Shown: positions 22,026 to 34,282, numbered from the stretch's first letter. The stretch: 64,000 bases of DNA from Capra hircus (GCF_001704415.2 NW_017189517.1:7389167-7453166), one strand, 5' to 3'. The notes: generated by a model from the sequence alone, not told the origin. Numbers and translations are program-made.

Positions 22026-24500
22026 GTAAGAACTCATTTTTACTTAAAATAAGGTAACATAGTGAAAATTGCTTTTATTGTAGTCTGGATCACCAGTGTT
22101 TGTGACCATTTCACATTTGGAAATGTAACTCAATAAAAATTTCTTTATGCAGGCATGTAATGAAGGCAAGCGATGTTATTTCAACTATAGTGTCAGTTTT
22201 TGCTGGCATTTTTGAGAAAGACCCGATTTATGTATTACATTTGAATGTTACAGAAATTCTCTTTAAAACTCAACCTGTTGGTGGTGTTGATTATGGGTTA
22301 TTGCTTTGAAACAGGAAACAAGTAGTCTTCATCACCATCTATAATCATTTAGGGATAGAATATGAGGTAGTGTTAATAAAGCTATTTTATAAATACATTT
22401 TCTTCCATAAACCAAATTGACCAGAGTTGTCCTATGGACATTTTCTTGGTACATTTTCTTGGACATTTCTGATCAGATGGAATATAGACCTAGAAAGCAG
22501 AGTTGTTTATTCTGTGCAAGAATTTAAATGAAGGGAAGATGTGAGGGCATGCACTCCACTAAATGCCTTTTGCTTCATGTACCAGTGTAGTCCAAGCTTT
22601 GACCTTCTTGCTAACCTAGGTTGTTTTCAAATGCTAGGCTGCAGCCTAGCTGTAATTCTTCAAGTGTTGACTTCTTGGGTTCTTTTCTGACTAGTTTTGA
22701 GAAAGTTTTTGCCTTTATCTGAATTTACTGTGTCACATAATGATTTTCACAAGCCGAGGGGAGTGTTTGGGCTTGCATTTACTTCTCTTTATATTTAGAA
22801 TGTCAAGGCTGTGGAAATGTCATTTCTGGGGCTAGGAGATGCAGAATCAGTTAATGGAACTGTGTGGCTGAAACAGGGCCTCACAGTTGTTTTAAACAGT
22901 ACAGATTTGCACCTATACCTCAAAACTCTGCTCCTGAATTCAGTCTCCCACTACCCCCACTCTCTATTTCTGTTCTTTACACAACCTTTGCCTAAACTAG
23001 AGTATCCTCTTGACAACTACTCACAAGGCTGAAAGGATTCTCCAGATACCATTATGTTGAGACCTGACTCTAGGACTCCAGGATCCCAGAGGGTGGCATC
23101 TGCCTCCCACAGAGACACTGAGTCACAGAGGATAGAATAAGCCATGAACAGGCAAATGCCTTTCCCTTATATATTGTTCCCAGAAGTTTCTTTTCTAGGT
23201 CACTTCAGTGACCACAGCTGACCTTAGCCTTTGTAAACCAGAACTTTTCATCCAGGGACAGCCTGGTAGAACTGCTCTAGTCCCAGTGAAAGGCATTACT
23301 CTGCAACTCTTTTGCATGGGGGAAAAATGAGTTATAAGCCACCTCTGGTGAACTTTTCCCTGACAGCTGATCTGCCTGTTCTAGATTCAGTGCCTGACTG
23401 CATGGATTAACCTACCCAAGGGTGAACATGGCAAGTCCCCAGCTGCTGCAAATAGAACAGCCATCTTTCCACATGTGGCACCTAATTCTCATGAGAGACA
23501 GGCAGGATATCCAGGCCAAATCTCCACCTCATCAGATTCCATCTTATCTATGAGGATGTGGTTTTGTTCCTATCATCTAGACTTATTCATACTTCAGAAA
23601 GTAAAATAGAGCTTTGGATAATGATCTATTAATAATAAATCTGATCAGTGAGAACAAACCAGTTTTCATTTTAGCCACCACTTCTTTTCCCCACTAAAAC
23701 CTGCTTTTTTGGGTATGATTGTCATTTAACCAACTAACTAAGGTAATAACCAGACCACCACTTTCATTTGTACAGTATAAAAACAACTTACCATCATACC
23801 AACTTACATCAGCTTGTATGTATAGAAACAACCTAAATTAAAATGCAAAGAAGTCTTAAAATGATTTCATTTTGCATTTAGTGGACCAGTACACACAAAA
23901 TCAAGTGTAACCAGTTTCCTCTTTGATGAGTCATAGTTTAAAATCTATAGGACTTTTATTTTACTTAAGAGCAGTGTCAATTTCCATCAGTACCATTGCA
24001 AACACTTGCTTAACCTCTTTCAAAGTGACCCACATTGGTATTAAAAGAAAATAGGAAGATATGTTTAGAACACTGTTCGTCTTTGACTTGAAAAGCAAAA
24101 AGAAGTAGACTGCTCAGTTCAATTGGAATAGAATGGGGTCTTTTATGATTAGACATCTGTCCTTTAGACAACCAAATGGTTTTAACCTTTAAAAAATTGT
24201 GGGGATAGCCTGTTTTTTCATATGCCCTCTCAGTCTCTCAGCTATGCCCAGCAGTATGCCAGAGTATATACTCTGATTCCAGTAATTCAATCTAGTGGTT
24301 GTGCACTAAAGTTCTGTGTTATCTAAGATACGTTCTTGGTACTGGGGGCTACTGTTACAAAGTAAACAAGAAAACCTTGAGTTGTTCACCATATAGTTGA
24401 AGAAATTCACTTATCGTACCCTAACTGTAGCAATGTGATGATTATCAGAAAAATTATAGGGACTATGAAATGATGGAAAGAGTTCAGTACTATGATTTTG
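22026..24500. other. Intron 7, left half, unassigned
   Basis: No exon or clear repeat. 22811-23032 is an open frame without recognisable similarity. The sequence around 23100-23600 is GC-richer than its surroundings but has no splice-flanked conserved frame. Confidence 0.45.
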
Positions 24501-24509
24501 ATCAGGTCA

Positions 24510-24690
24510 GCAGCAATGACAGTCAACATCTATGTAACAACTTAGAGCTTGCAAGCATATTTAGTAATCTTTACAGTCTCGTGAAGCAGCTTTGATTATT
24601 TAAGGCTAATGTTTAATGTTCAGAGAGATGGGAGTTTTTCCAAGGTCACAAAGTTACTGGGTGTTAGAGCCATGACTCCAGTAGAAGGTC
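24510..24690 (+). repeat. MIR SINE
   Basis: Contains gtaacaacttagagcttgca, then ccaaggtcacaaagttactg and gttagagccatgactcc, the MIR 3-prime signature. Diverged. Confidence 0.65.
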
Positions 24691-25029
24691 TTCATTAAGT
24701 TAAACGATAAAAAATATTTTGACCAATTTTGACCTATAAACTAGATGATTTCATGTGTTCAGCCTTTATCTTAGGGCTCTCTCCATTCTTGAGCAGCTAT
24801 CTCACTTTAGGCTTTCTGTCCATAAATTGATGACTTTGAGCTTGCTTGCTGATAGAGAGGGTCTGCAACCAGCTCAAACCTACCACTAAAGAGGAGGAGG
24901 CTGATGAGAATCGGAGGCAGGCAGTAGCCTCTCACTCGTCAGCCCTGTCTCTCCTATAAGTATGAGGATACTCTTTAATAACAGCCGATCTTCTCCTCCT
25001 CTTGTCCTTAGTATAGTGCATATATTAGA

Positions 25030-25215
25030 TCATTGGTTCTCAGAGCATGAGCTCAGGAACAGCAGCATCAGCATCACCTGGGAACTGATTAGAAGTGCAC
25101 ATTATCTAGCCCCACCCCAAGACCTACTGAGTCAGGAACTCTGAGGGTAGAGCCCAGTGATTTGAGTTAACAAGCACCCTCCAACTGAGTGTGCTGCAGA
25201 CTACAGTTTGATAAT
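25030..25215 (+). repeat. MER5A-like (hAT-Charlie) element
   Basis: From attggttctcagagcatgag through gcatcagcatcacctgggaa to the inverted end ctacagtttgataatccc. The two ends form the expected inverted repeats. Confidence 0.75.
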
Positions 25216-25219
25216 CCCT

Positions 25220-26180
25220 CTATCACGGTATACTTTGTTGGCCTATACCTTTGAGATTAATTGTAGACAGATCCATGCTGTACAAACTGTTATATATAGG
25301 CAAACAGTTGCACTTTATGTTTTTAAAGTTATTACCTTTGTCATCTATAAAAGATTTCAAAATGGGTTAATGCTCACTCAATTGTAGGAGCTGTACCAAC
25401 CCAGGAGAACCTTTTGGGAGAAAATGAAGGTTAATAATTTTGATCACACAAAAAGCCCCAAATAATTTCACTTTAACTAGAAAAATCTAGATGATACAGG
25501 AATAATAGCACTTGGATTAATTTAAAGGGAGAATTCAAACTTGGCTGGCTAACAGAAAAAAGAGAAGATTGGAATGCTATATTTGTGCCAGTGCTGCTAC
25601 CGTGAAAAGCTTTGAAAAATAATTAGAAAGCAGCTACTGCCACAGTTCATCTCTTTCTCCCTTACATAATAAAAACCTTAATCTTGTACTTATGCTTGTT
25701 CCTGTCAGCCCGTAATTTTAACTATTTAAGCATAAATTGCCAAAAAGGAGGATAAAATTGTGGGTTTCCAAAAGCCAGATGTTATAAATAGAAGAGATAA
25801 AAACTGAGATAAAATGGAAATGCTCAAAAAGGCTTATTTTACATGGAAAATTTATTTCATAGCCTATTTTTTCCATTATTTATGAAAGTATGCTTATACT
25901 TTAACCTATCATTATAAACTCTGCTCCTTTTTTTTTTAATTTGGAAACTTTTTTGAGGAGTATCTGAAAATATACATAGTATTGGGGAAGAAATTTCGTT
26001 TATGTTTTTGATCATTTATTGACTTACTGTGTCTCCTAATTAAGTAAGTGTTATTATTATTTCCCCTGTCTGTCTATATTCTGTAACTGTTACATACGTA
26101 TAAGACACAATGCATTTCACTTCAATCCAGTATATTTATAGAAAATTTTATTTTTCAAGGACAACTTTTGTTACATCCCA
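25220..26180. other. Intron 7, middle, unassigned
   Basis: AT-rich intron, no recognised repeat or exon. Confidence 0.45.
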
Positions 26181-26186
26181 TTTGCA

Positions 26187-26319
26187 TGCGTGCGTGCTCA
26201 GTTGCTAAGTCGTGTCCCACTCTTTGCGATTCCATGGACTGTATAGCCCACCAGGCTCCTCTGTCTTTGGGATTTCCCAGACAAGAATACTGGAGTGGGT
26301 TGCCATTTCCTTCTCCAGG
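26187..26319 (-). mobile_element. Bov-tA type SINE, truncated, antisense
   Basis: Reads gctcagttgctaagtcgtgt to gggttgccatttccttctcc. The head half is missing. No clear duplication seen. Confidence 0.85.
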
Positions 26320-26536
26320 GCCAAATTAATTTAGTTCCTATCAAATATATTTTCTGTGTGTGTCAGAGAAATAGAGAAATAAGTGGTCCATAAAATGTTT
26401 CCTGCTTGGAAAATTGACTTTTGTTATGCTAACTTCTTTATATCAAAACAAGTGGGTGTTAAATTGAAGGAGTCTTAGTTTGGACAAAATAGCCGCAGTT
26501 TTCCTTCCTAGTAATCTCCTGTATTTGAGTAGGTCT

Positions 26537-26573
26537 ACCAAAAGTCAGGCACGACTTAGCGAATGAACAACAA
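26537..26573 (+). repeat. Short Bov SINE/BovB tail remnant
   Basis: agtcaggcacgacttagcga followed by atgaacaac matches the last bases of a Bov element in + orientation. Too short to classify. Confidence 0.5.
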
Positions 26574-26782
26574 GAACCTTAGACATGTGATACTATTTCA
26601 GAATCTTTTAAAAAATACATGTTAATTTCTCATTCATTTGATAATACTGCTTCTGTCATTGTCTGACATTTGACAAGTCTTTGGAAAAGGTGACTTCTGT
26701 GGATATGAAAATAGCCATGCTAACTAAAAGTTAATCACATTGAAGAAAGTAAGAATGTATATGTTTGTATTCTTGTTTTTAG

Positions 26783-26944
26783 GTGGATTATGTATTTACT
26801 GATAAGACCGGAACACTTACTGAAAACAGCATGGAATTCATTGAATGCTGCATAGATGGGCATAAGTATAAAGGTGTAGCTCAGGAGACTGATGGACTCT
26901 CTCAAACTGATGGACCGTTACCATATTTGGACAGAGCTGATAAG
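26783..26944 (+). CDS. ATP11C: ATP11C exon (window exon 8): phosphorylation site DKTGT, start of N domain
   Basis: A 162-nt in-frame exon has 54 codons (equivalents 406-459). VFTDKTGTLTEN contains the aspartate that forms the aspartyl-phosphate intermediate (equivalent D412). The threonine mutated in a human haemolytic anaemia (T418, from memory) is intact. The exon ends SQTDGPLPYLDRADK, a region where human ATP11C carries caspase sites. The acceptor is ttttAG. The donor AAG|gtggca is weak. It follows the 4.8-kb intron 7. Confidence 0.96.
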
Positions 26945-28758
26945 GTGGCATTTTTTGCGTTACCATTTCACCTTGAGAAATCAATTTAGATAGGCATATG
27001 TTAACATAGTAGAAATGAAGGATTTTGGCACGTGACATAAACTTTTGAATAGCCATTTGTTCGTTGTTGCAACTTCACCTTTCTTATTTTATGGACACTT
27101 CTGGAATTTGTAAACAAGTAGAATTTATAGAAAGAGAACATTATAAGAAATGGCATTTGGGTAAATCTTTCACTGTGTGATCATATTTGGTGCTTTATCT
27201 TTAAAAATATGAGCTACTCCAAGAATGATGTCTACTGAAATCATTCAAGCCCCAGGAGTGTCTAGGCATTAAATGAACCAGAGTCTCCATGCACCTGAGC
27301 TATTGCCAGATTGTGAATTAGAACTGAATGCACTCTTTTAGGCTATGGAGATGTCACTGCTTTGGGATTAGGTGGCACTGCAGTAAGAATGCGTTGATAG
27401 AGCCCCTAAGGTATGTTAGTTGGGGACCAGGCATGTTGGCAGGGATTAGGAGAATATATAGCTCATTTTAGTATTAGGAATTCATAAATTTCTGCTATTC
27501 AGTTTGCTGGTGGTTGCAACATGCTCTCACATTAATAACTTTTCTCTGTTCATTGACTACTTACCAAGTGATCACAATAAAAACAATATAGTCATTTTTC
27601 TGTCACTATTCAACAGAATCGAGAAGAGCTCTTTCTGCGTGCCTTGTGTTTATGTCACACTGTAGAAGTTAAACCAAATGATACTGTTGATGGAGTTACA
27701 GAGTCATCTGAATTAACCTATATGTCATCTTCACCAGATGAAATAGCTTTGGTCAAAGGAGCTAAAAAGTAAGCACATATGTTATGCTGGATGAATAATT
27801 TCAGGATAATAATAACGTTCTCCCTATAGTTGACAATATGGTATTCTCACTTCAAAGTTTGTTAAAAGAGTAGATCTCATATGTTAAATGTTCTTATTGC
27901 CCCAAACAACAAAAAGGCAAAAAGACACAAAGAAACTTAGAAATGTCAGGATATCTCTTCCCTTGATTGTGATGATGATGTCACATATGCATGTTTCCAA
28001 ATTTATCCAGTTGCACATGTTAAATATTTGCAGTTCTCCATTAGTTATACCTCAGTAAGTAATGCTATTTTAAAACCCCAAAATAAGTTGTAGAAAAATA
28101 CATTAGCATTTTCAAAGAGTAAAAAAAAAAATCAAACATTTCTTGTATTTCTCCAAAGAAAGTGAAATCACAGGAGGACAGGCATTATTTTGTTTTTTTC
28201 TCTTACTTGCTTCAATAACCTTATCTTATAGATATCGCTATTCTTTAATAAGGAGCAAAGCTACTTTATCGGAAAGTTGGAAAAAATTCCCAAACCTAAC
28301 CAGTTAAGACCAAAAAGAATATAGCAATGCATAGTGGTAACTTTCATCACTATTTGTGCATTCCAGCCAGAAGTCCAAATGTTCACATTATATTTTGGAA
28401 ATCTTCTAACAATGGTCACTTTTCATATAACACATGTTATTTCTGAAGTACTTCCAGCAATTTTGATATCATTTGGTTATTGAAAGTCCTGCTTTATCCG
28501 TGAGGCCCAAGATGATTAAGTGGATAAAAGGACACCCCATGTGTTAGCTACAGAATTGAAATTACAAATTGCCTATTTTTTTGGTTATGATTTGTGACTC
28601 GGCATTGACTTGGTCTGTGTTATATCTCAGCCAGTAAAAGGAGATTGGGGTTTTATGAAAAAGAAGAAAACAATAAATAAGTATGAAAAACCCCAGTGCA
28701 AAGGGGAATTCATCATTCTTTAAAAATACACAACGGTCTTTTTTATTTTGTTTCACAG
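26945..28758. other. Introns 8 and 9 (around the exon at 27617-27768), no recognised element
   Basis: No mobile element identified. Small A runs only (for example 28122-28131). Confidence 0.5.
27617..27768 (+). CDS. ATP11C: ATP11C exon (window exon 9): N domain
   Basis: A 152-nt exon encodes 50 codons, NREELFLRALCLCHTVEV through SSSPDEIALVKGAK (equivalents 460-509), then two bases of a lysine. SSPDEIALV is the P4 nucleotide-binding signature. NDTVDG corresponds to a third possible caspase site, human NDAVDG. The acceptor is caacAG and the donor aa|gtaagc. Confidence 0.95.
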
Positions 28759-28830
28759 GTATGGATTCACATTTGTAGGAGTTCAGAATGGCTATATGAG
28801 AGTAGAGAACCAAAGAAAAGAAATAGAAGA
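28759..28830 (+). CDS. ATP11C: ATP11C exon (window exon 10): N domain
   Basis: A 72-nt exon encodes YGFTFVGVQNGYMRVENQRK and EIE (equivalents 511-533), between a split lysine and a split glutamate. YGFTF supplies the aromatic residue that stacks on the adenine of ATP in this family. The acceptor is ttcacAG and the donor ga|gtaagt (consensus). Its length allows in-frame skipping only when paired with phase-matched neighbours. Confidence 0.94.
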
Positions 28831-29804
28831 GTAAGTAGCCCTGTATGTTTGATGATTCTCACTTCTTAACTCCACAGTCAGCTTTAGATGGATTTAGGAA
28901 GGGCAGCAAAGGGAAGTGATTGCATCTATAAATATAAGACTCTGCTTTCCCAGGTAAGAGTTTTATATAAATGTAGCTGGAGTAGAAGACATTTTTCGTA
29001 GAGTGGCAGAAATTAGTGTTTGAGGTGTAAATGATTCCAGTTTTGTTCACTCATCGATCCAGTAGCCTGAATGAGCATCTGCCTGGACTTTTCTGAATTT
29101 TAGACGCCATTTCAGGTCTCCAGCACATGCTGCAAGAAAAATCAGTGAACATGTATGAAACCTTCTGCTGTCTAGAACCTAATGAATCATTTTGGGATTA
29201 CACGCCCTGCCAATCATAATAGCTTTGGTGTCAGAAACTTTTCTCTTATTCTAGATACTTGTGTGTGAGCCCCAGGGCAAATACTCTGATGCAGTAGTAA
29301 GCTCCACATTTCCTTTTTTTTTTCTTTTTGCCACAGAGATCCCAACAAACAAATCCACCTTGCCTTAATAACAGGTTTTAATTAGGTCCTCTGATTAATT
29401 TTATATCCTTTATAAGAACTTGAAATATAATTATCTGACTTTCATTCTGACTCCTAGCATCTCCTGAGACCCATCTCATAAACCTGTAATACATGTAAGT
29501 TTGCTGGGGAATATGCCTCTTTGGAAAGGAATGTTCAAGAACCAGAGGAAGACTCTTTGGCTTGACTGCCAGGAAGGAGCCGAGTTATTGTCAAAGTCTA
29601 GATTCTAGCCAGTTCACAACAGTACCCCCATCTGGCCAATAGCAAATGAGACATTATGCTACAAGTAAATGTCTTACACACATATCCTATATCCCCAAAC
29701 CAGTGACCTGCTCACTCCCATCAAAGACAAGCTTGGTAGTAAATACTTTTAAATCAGATAGTTGTATATAAGTTATTTATTTTCAAGAAACTATTTCCAC
29801 GCAT

Positions 29805-29903
29805 TTCTCAAATAACTCTTATTTTTCTTCATTTCATCTACTGTATAGCTTATTCTCAGATAACTCTTATTTTTCTTCTTCATTTCATCTACTGTATAGC
29901 TTA
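29805..29903 (+). repeat. Tandem duplication, 48-bp unit, two copies
   Basis: Unit 1 is 29805-29852 and unit 2 is 29853-29903. Both run from ttctca(a/g)ataactc to ctactgtatagctta. Unit 2 has one extra ttc. Only about one other base differs, so the duplication is young. Confidence 0.9.
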
Positions 29904-29914
29904 GCCAGTGCAAC

Positions 29915-30640
29915 ACAGAGCTGATCATATCATTCCACTCTTTATACCCTTCAATGGATTACTATTGCCCTTAGGATGAAATCCCAAGTATCTGCAATGG
30001 CCCACAGTGTTGTCAGGTCCTAACCCCTGCCTACTTCTCTTGCTGCTCCCCTATCAACTAGATCTCAGCCTTATGTGGACTATTGTCAGTCTCGCCATGG
30101 GCCATGTGCTCTCATGTTGCTCTGCCTTTACACATGCTCTTCTCTATACTCAGAGTGCCATGATATCCTTTTTCCATCATGTCACTGCTGCAAAACACAG
30201 CTCAGGCAAAACCTCCTCCAGGAGGCCTTCCTTCTGTGCTCCTACATCTCCTCTGTGTGTTCCTTTACTTCAGTATTTGGAAGACTAGGAGGTAGTCATT
30301 TCATTAACCTCTGCCTCCCTTATCATGGGCTTTCCTGGTAGTTCAGACGGTAAAGAGTCTGCCTGCAATGCAGGAGACCTGGGTCTGATCCCTAGGTCAG
30401 GAAGATCCCTTAGCAGAGGGCATGGCAACTCACTCCAGTATTCGTGCCTGGAGAATTCATGGACACAGGAGCCTGGTGGGCTGTGGTCCGTAAGGTCGCA
30501 AAGAGTCGAACACAACTGAGCAACTAACTCACACACACATCCTTATCATATGATAAGCTCCTTAAGAGAAGATTCATATATCTTCTCCAGCATCTGTCAC
30601 TGTGCCCGACACATAGTAGGCATTCCGTAGATGATTAAAA
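29915..30640 (+). repeat. L2 LINE 3-prime region, split by a SINE
   Basis: Typical L2 protein-end and 3-prime sequence (ggatgaaatcccaagtatct, gcaaaacctcctccaggag), and after the SINE the terminal gacacatagtaggcattccg. Orientation +. The SINE at 30327-30540 divides it. Confidence 0.65.
30327..30540 (+). mobile_element. Bov-A2 SINE in L2
   Basis: Complete body from gggctttcctggtagttcag to a CA-rich tail. Target-site duplication ccttatcat at 30318-30326 and 30541-30549. Confidence 0.9.
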
Positions 30641-30979
30641 CAAGTGGCAGGATGGGACTATTTCTAGATAGCCTCTAGATATGGCTTGGTGGGACAGCTC
30701 TTTGTACCTCATTCCTATGCAGTCACTCTCCCCTTACTATTTTAAGTCATATAATGAGAGGGTATAGATACCCCTTAACCACTGCTGGTATTCTCTGACA
30801 TCATGTTCCAAGTGGAGAGAAATTCCAAAGACACAATGGAAAGTACCCATTGTGCACACAAGCAGCAACCCTTAATCCAAGAGGAAAGCTCTGTTAATGT
30901 AAGATGTTTTCTGTTGTGTTTTTTTTTCCCCAGTGTGGCCTTGGTATTTCACTTTTCTCACTTTTTTTTTCTATTAAAG

Positions 30980-31053
30980 GTATGAACTTCTTCACACCTT
31001 AAACTTTGATTCTGTCCGCCGTCGTATGAGTGTAATTGTGAAGACTCAATCAG
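30980..31053 (+). CDS. ATP11C: ATP11C exon (window exon 11): N domain
   Basis: A 74-nt exon encodes YELLHTLNFDSVRRRMSVIV and KTQS (equivalents 535-558), with a split glutamate before and a split glycine after. The RRRMSVIV strand is conserved across P4-ATPases. The acceptor is ttaaAG directly after a T-rich tract. The donor is g|gtatgc. Confidence 0.95.
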
Positions 31054-32000
31054 GTATGCATATTTAAGACTTGACTTTTTCTCTCTTTCCATTTGTAGAT
31101 TTGTTGATCAACTACTTCAAGAGAGAAAAACATTTCATGTAGTAGTGTTTGATTACTTAAAGCTCTTGTATATCCCTGAATATATTTACATAAGCACCTG
31201 TTCAGCTTGTCAAAGTATCAGTGGCAGAACCCCTAGTATGACAATATATGAATTTTCTTGGGAAGTGAGCTCCACTTCTCAATCTTGGATATCCAAACAG
31301 GAACAGAAAGGGTGACTTTTTTTTTTTACAATTCAGGGTACTGAACAATCACCACCAGTGTCTACCTGTGGCAGCCCACTACAACTGCATGGTTTGCTAT
31401 TACTAGCAGTAGTTTTGAGTGTAGAGAGTTGCTGGTTCTCCCTCCCTGACCATCCTAACTCCCCAGTGCTTTACACTTTCTGGGAGCAGGTGAGCCAGAG
31501 ATGACCAAGGCCCCACTACTGGGAAAGGGCACGTGATTTACTCTAGCACCTGGGCTCTTTGTTTCACACAATAGAGAAGCTTGCCCTTTGCAGGGGAACC
31601 AGTGCCATCCTTTCAGGGTTCACCCATGTTCTTAGGAGAAGCTGTGGTGGCTGTGATACCTTCTGCTCAGATTCAGCAATACTCATGGGGTAGCATTGCT
31701 GCTTCATTTGTGGGCTCAGATTCCTCTGTGTAAGTGTGTGTCTGTGTGTATCTCTGTATGTATGTCTCTGGGTGGTTTTTCAAAATATTCTTGATTTATT
31801 TCCTATTAATTAACTTTCAGGATTAAATCTGTTGAAAATTTCTTAATATGAGAATGGAAAGATATAGACAGACCCTTGAGGGACTGTCTTATTCATACTT
31901 TGTGGTGTGACTGCAAAGTTACAACGTTGATTTCATTATATGTGAATGTGGAATTTGTTCTATGACTTTTAAACATACCATGGATATGCGAGAGAAGTTT
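31054..32000. other. Intron 11, left part, unassigned
   Basis: No recognised repeat or exon. A T run lies at 31318-31328. A TG-rich stretch (31731-31770) is too irregular for a microsatellite call. Confidence 0.45.
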
Positions 32001-32004
32001 CTTT

Positions 32005-32190
32005 TAATATTTATTTATTTGGCTGCATCAGGTCTTGCTGCATCAGTTGCAGCATGCAGGCTCTTCATTGTGGTATATGGGCTTAGTTGCTCCACCACAT
32101 GTGGGATCTTACTTCCAAGACTAAGGATTGAACCTGCATCCCCTGCATTGGAAGGCAGATTCTAAACCACTTGATCACCAGGGAGGCCCC
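32005..32190 (-). mobile_element. CHR-type SINE, antisense
   Basis: tatttatttggctgcatcag at the left and the head ccacttgatcaccagggagg at the right. Diverged. Confidence 0.7.
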
Positions 32191-32924
32191 TGTGAGAGAA
32201 ATTAAAAAAAAAAAGACACCTAACGTGTGGAATTCTTCTGTTTTTACCTGTACTTATGCATGTCTACATTCTATTGCAGATGGTGAGATGTCTGAGGAAG
32301 TGGTCTCCCAAGGCCCTTGACCTCAGAGCTACCATTTTTTTAACTTCTTGAACTTAGCACTTTGCCTTATAAGGTTGGAATCTCATTCTTAAAGGTCAAC
32401 TGTCTATGCTCCTGGGTACACAGACTGGTATAAAGCTATATTTATAATAGCATTCTACGGAGCAATTCTCCAGTTTCCAGTGAAAATCAGCAAGCTACTG
32501 CTAAAAGCTAACATGTATAGACTTTGAAAATGATTTTTTCTTGTTTGAGCTTGAGTTTGCTCCTTGACATCTGTAGATGCTACATGTGGCTTTTAGACCG
32601 TGGTTGATAGTATCCTCATAGTGAATTTAGTCAGATGCAGCTCCTTGACACAAGTGATTCACTCACAGGGTGTATCTTTTAACAGAGGTGCATACTGTAA
32701 ACTCTGGGGTATTAGTTGTGTCCTTATTGGTCCTCAGAGGTGGTGGATGTTGTCCTTACAGAGTGAAGGTCAAGATGTCTGCTTCAAGTTGGGTAAACAT
32801 TCCAAGGCAGTCTCAGGATACACAGCTGCTGGGAGGGAGAAGCTACCATAATAGTTACCTGTTATGAAAATCCCAATATCAATCTAACTCTAAGTAAGTC
32901 AAGTACTCTGTTTCTTTATTTTAG
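32191..32924. other. Intron 11, right part, unassigned
   Basis: No recognised repeat. The frame at 32600-32851 has no family resemblance. Confidence 0.45.
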
Positions 32925-33028
32925 GAGACATACTTCTCTTTTGTAAGGGAGCCGACTCAGCAGTTTTCCCCAGGGTGCAAAATCATGAAATCGACTTAAT
33001 TAAAGTCCATGTGGAACATAATGCAATG
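32925..33028 (+). CDS. ATP11C: ATP11C exon (window exon 12): N domain KGAD motif
   Basis: A 104-nt exon encodes DILLFCKGADSAVFPRVQNH and onward to EHNAM (equivalents 560-593). The lysine of FCKGADS is the classical ATP-binding (FITC-reactive) lysine of P-type ATPases. The acceptor is tttAG and the donor ATG|gtgagc. Phase 0 at the 3-prime end. Confidence 0.95.
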
Positions 33029-33488
33029 GTGAGCCTGCACCCCACCTCTCAATAGAGAGAAGGAGAAATGCTAGAGATGACTATGTCTGTGGATTGCTAT
33101 ATAAAGGACAATTTAAATGAATTTTAGCTTATTTTTATGGTCTATTTTTGTATTGGGGGATTTTGTAATATTATTTTCCTTATTTTAATATAAAACATCC
33201 TGGAGCAAGTTTCTGTTCAAAATTTGTAGCCTTTGAAGACTTTTCAAGAGTCTTTGTTTTATGTTCTGCTTTTGTGTTTTTTTTTAAACCCAAGAGGTAT
33301 TATTTTGTTATTCTGAACCCAATTGAATGTTAACCTAATGCAATCTGTTTTTTCTCCCTTTTTTAACTGAAAAGGAAATTAGTCAGAATTTTTTTTTTTT
33401 TTGGTATGATAAAGCAAGAGTATTGAAAGAGTGTATTTTGTTTGTTTTTGTTATTTGGATAACTAGAGATCTCCTACTTTGCTTCTAG
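33029..33488. other. Intron 12, no recognised element
   Basis: Short AT-rich intron with a T run at 33389-33402. Confidence 0.55.
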
Positions 33489-33670
33489 GAGGGGTATCGG
33501 ACACTTTGTATAGCCTTCAAAGAAATTGCTCCAGATGATTATGAAAGAGTTAACAGACAGCTCATAGAGGCAAAAATGGCCTTACAAGACAGAGAAGAAA
33601 AAATGGAAAAGGTTTTCGATGAGATTGAGACAGACATGCATTTAATTGGAGCCACTGCAGTGGAAGACAA
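33489..33670 (+). CDS. ATP11C: ATP11C exon (window exon 13): N domain to P domain
   Basis: A 182-nt exon encodes 60 codons from EGYRTLCIAFKEIAPDDYER to LIGATAVED (equivalents 594-653), then two bases of lysine. GYRTLC contributes the nucleotide-pocket arginine. GATAVED(K) starts the second half of the P domain. The acceptor is cttctAG and the donor aa|gtaact. A charged helical middle part (KMALQDREEKMEK) is typical of the family. Confidence 0.95.
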
Positions 33671-34270
33671 GTAACTAGAAAATGATACTCTTGTTATTTT
33701 AATGACCAATCGTTTAGAGTAGTATCTGTCCAGATTGGTTATTTATTCTCAAGCTTTGAAATCTTTGTTTTAGCTTTGTCTGTATACCAGGTTTTAAACT
33801 GTTTGTGGAAATAATTTTTAAGTATTTGTGACTTAAAAGAATATGAATCTGTCATCTCTAAGGTCTTTTGAGTACTTCTTATGCCATCCCTTCATTTATA
33901 CAGTTATTTATGAAGTAGTCTTACTATGTGTAGGAAGTTTTGTGCTAGAGGTATCATTCAGTTGGTGTTTGGTAGAATCAATATGATTTTGACAGACATA
34001 TGTGCAGAAGGGAAATTCAAGGTAGAGCAAGCAACATGAGAACTCATTGTAACCTAGTTTAACAGACTAGAGCACATTTTTAAAATAATTGGCTCTGCTA
34101 GATATGATTATAGGGCTCCAAAATTGATCTGTTTGAAAAAATATGTTTTAGATTCTATTTTGGGAGTTTTCTGGAAGTAATGAATGTGAATTATCAGGCT
34201 TAACCCAAACACAAAGTTATAAACATAGATTCAGCTATGTTGGAAGGTTCTAATAGAATTCATACAGTCT
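33671..34270. other. Intron 13, left part, unassigned
   Basis: No recognised element. Confidence 0.5.
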
Positions 34271-34282
34271 AATTTCACTGTT

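Noticed and set aside
30325..30519. Short frames such as MGFPGSSDGKESACNAGD as small proteins
   Set aside because: The same frame appears in every Bov-A2 copy (34281, 51177, 60547); it is SINE sequence, not a gene.
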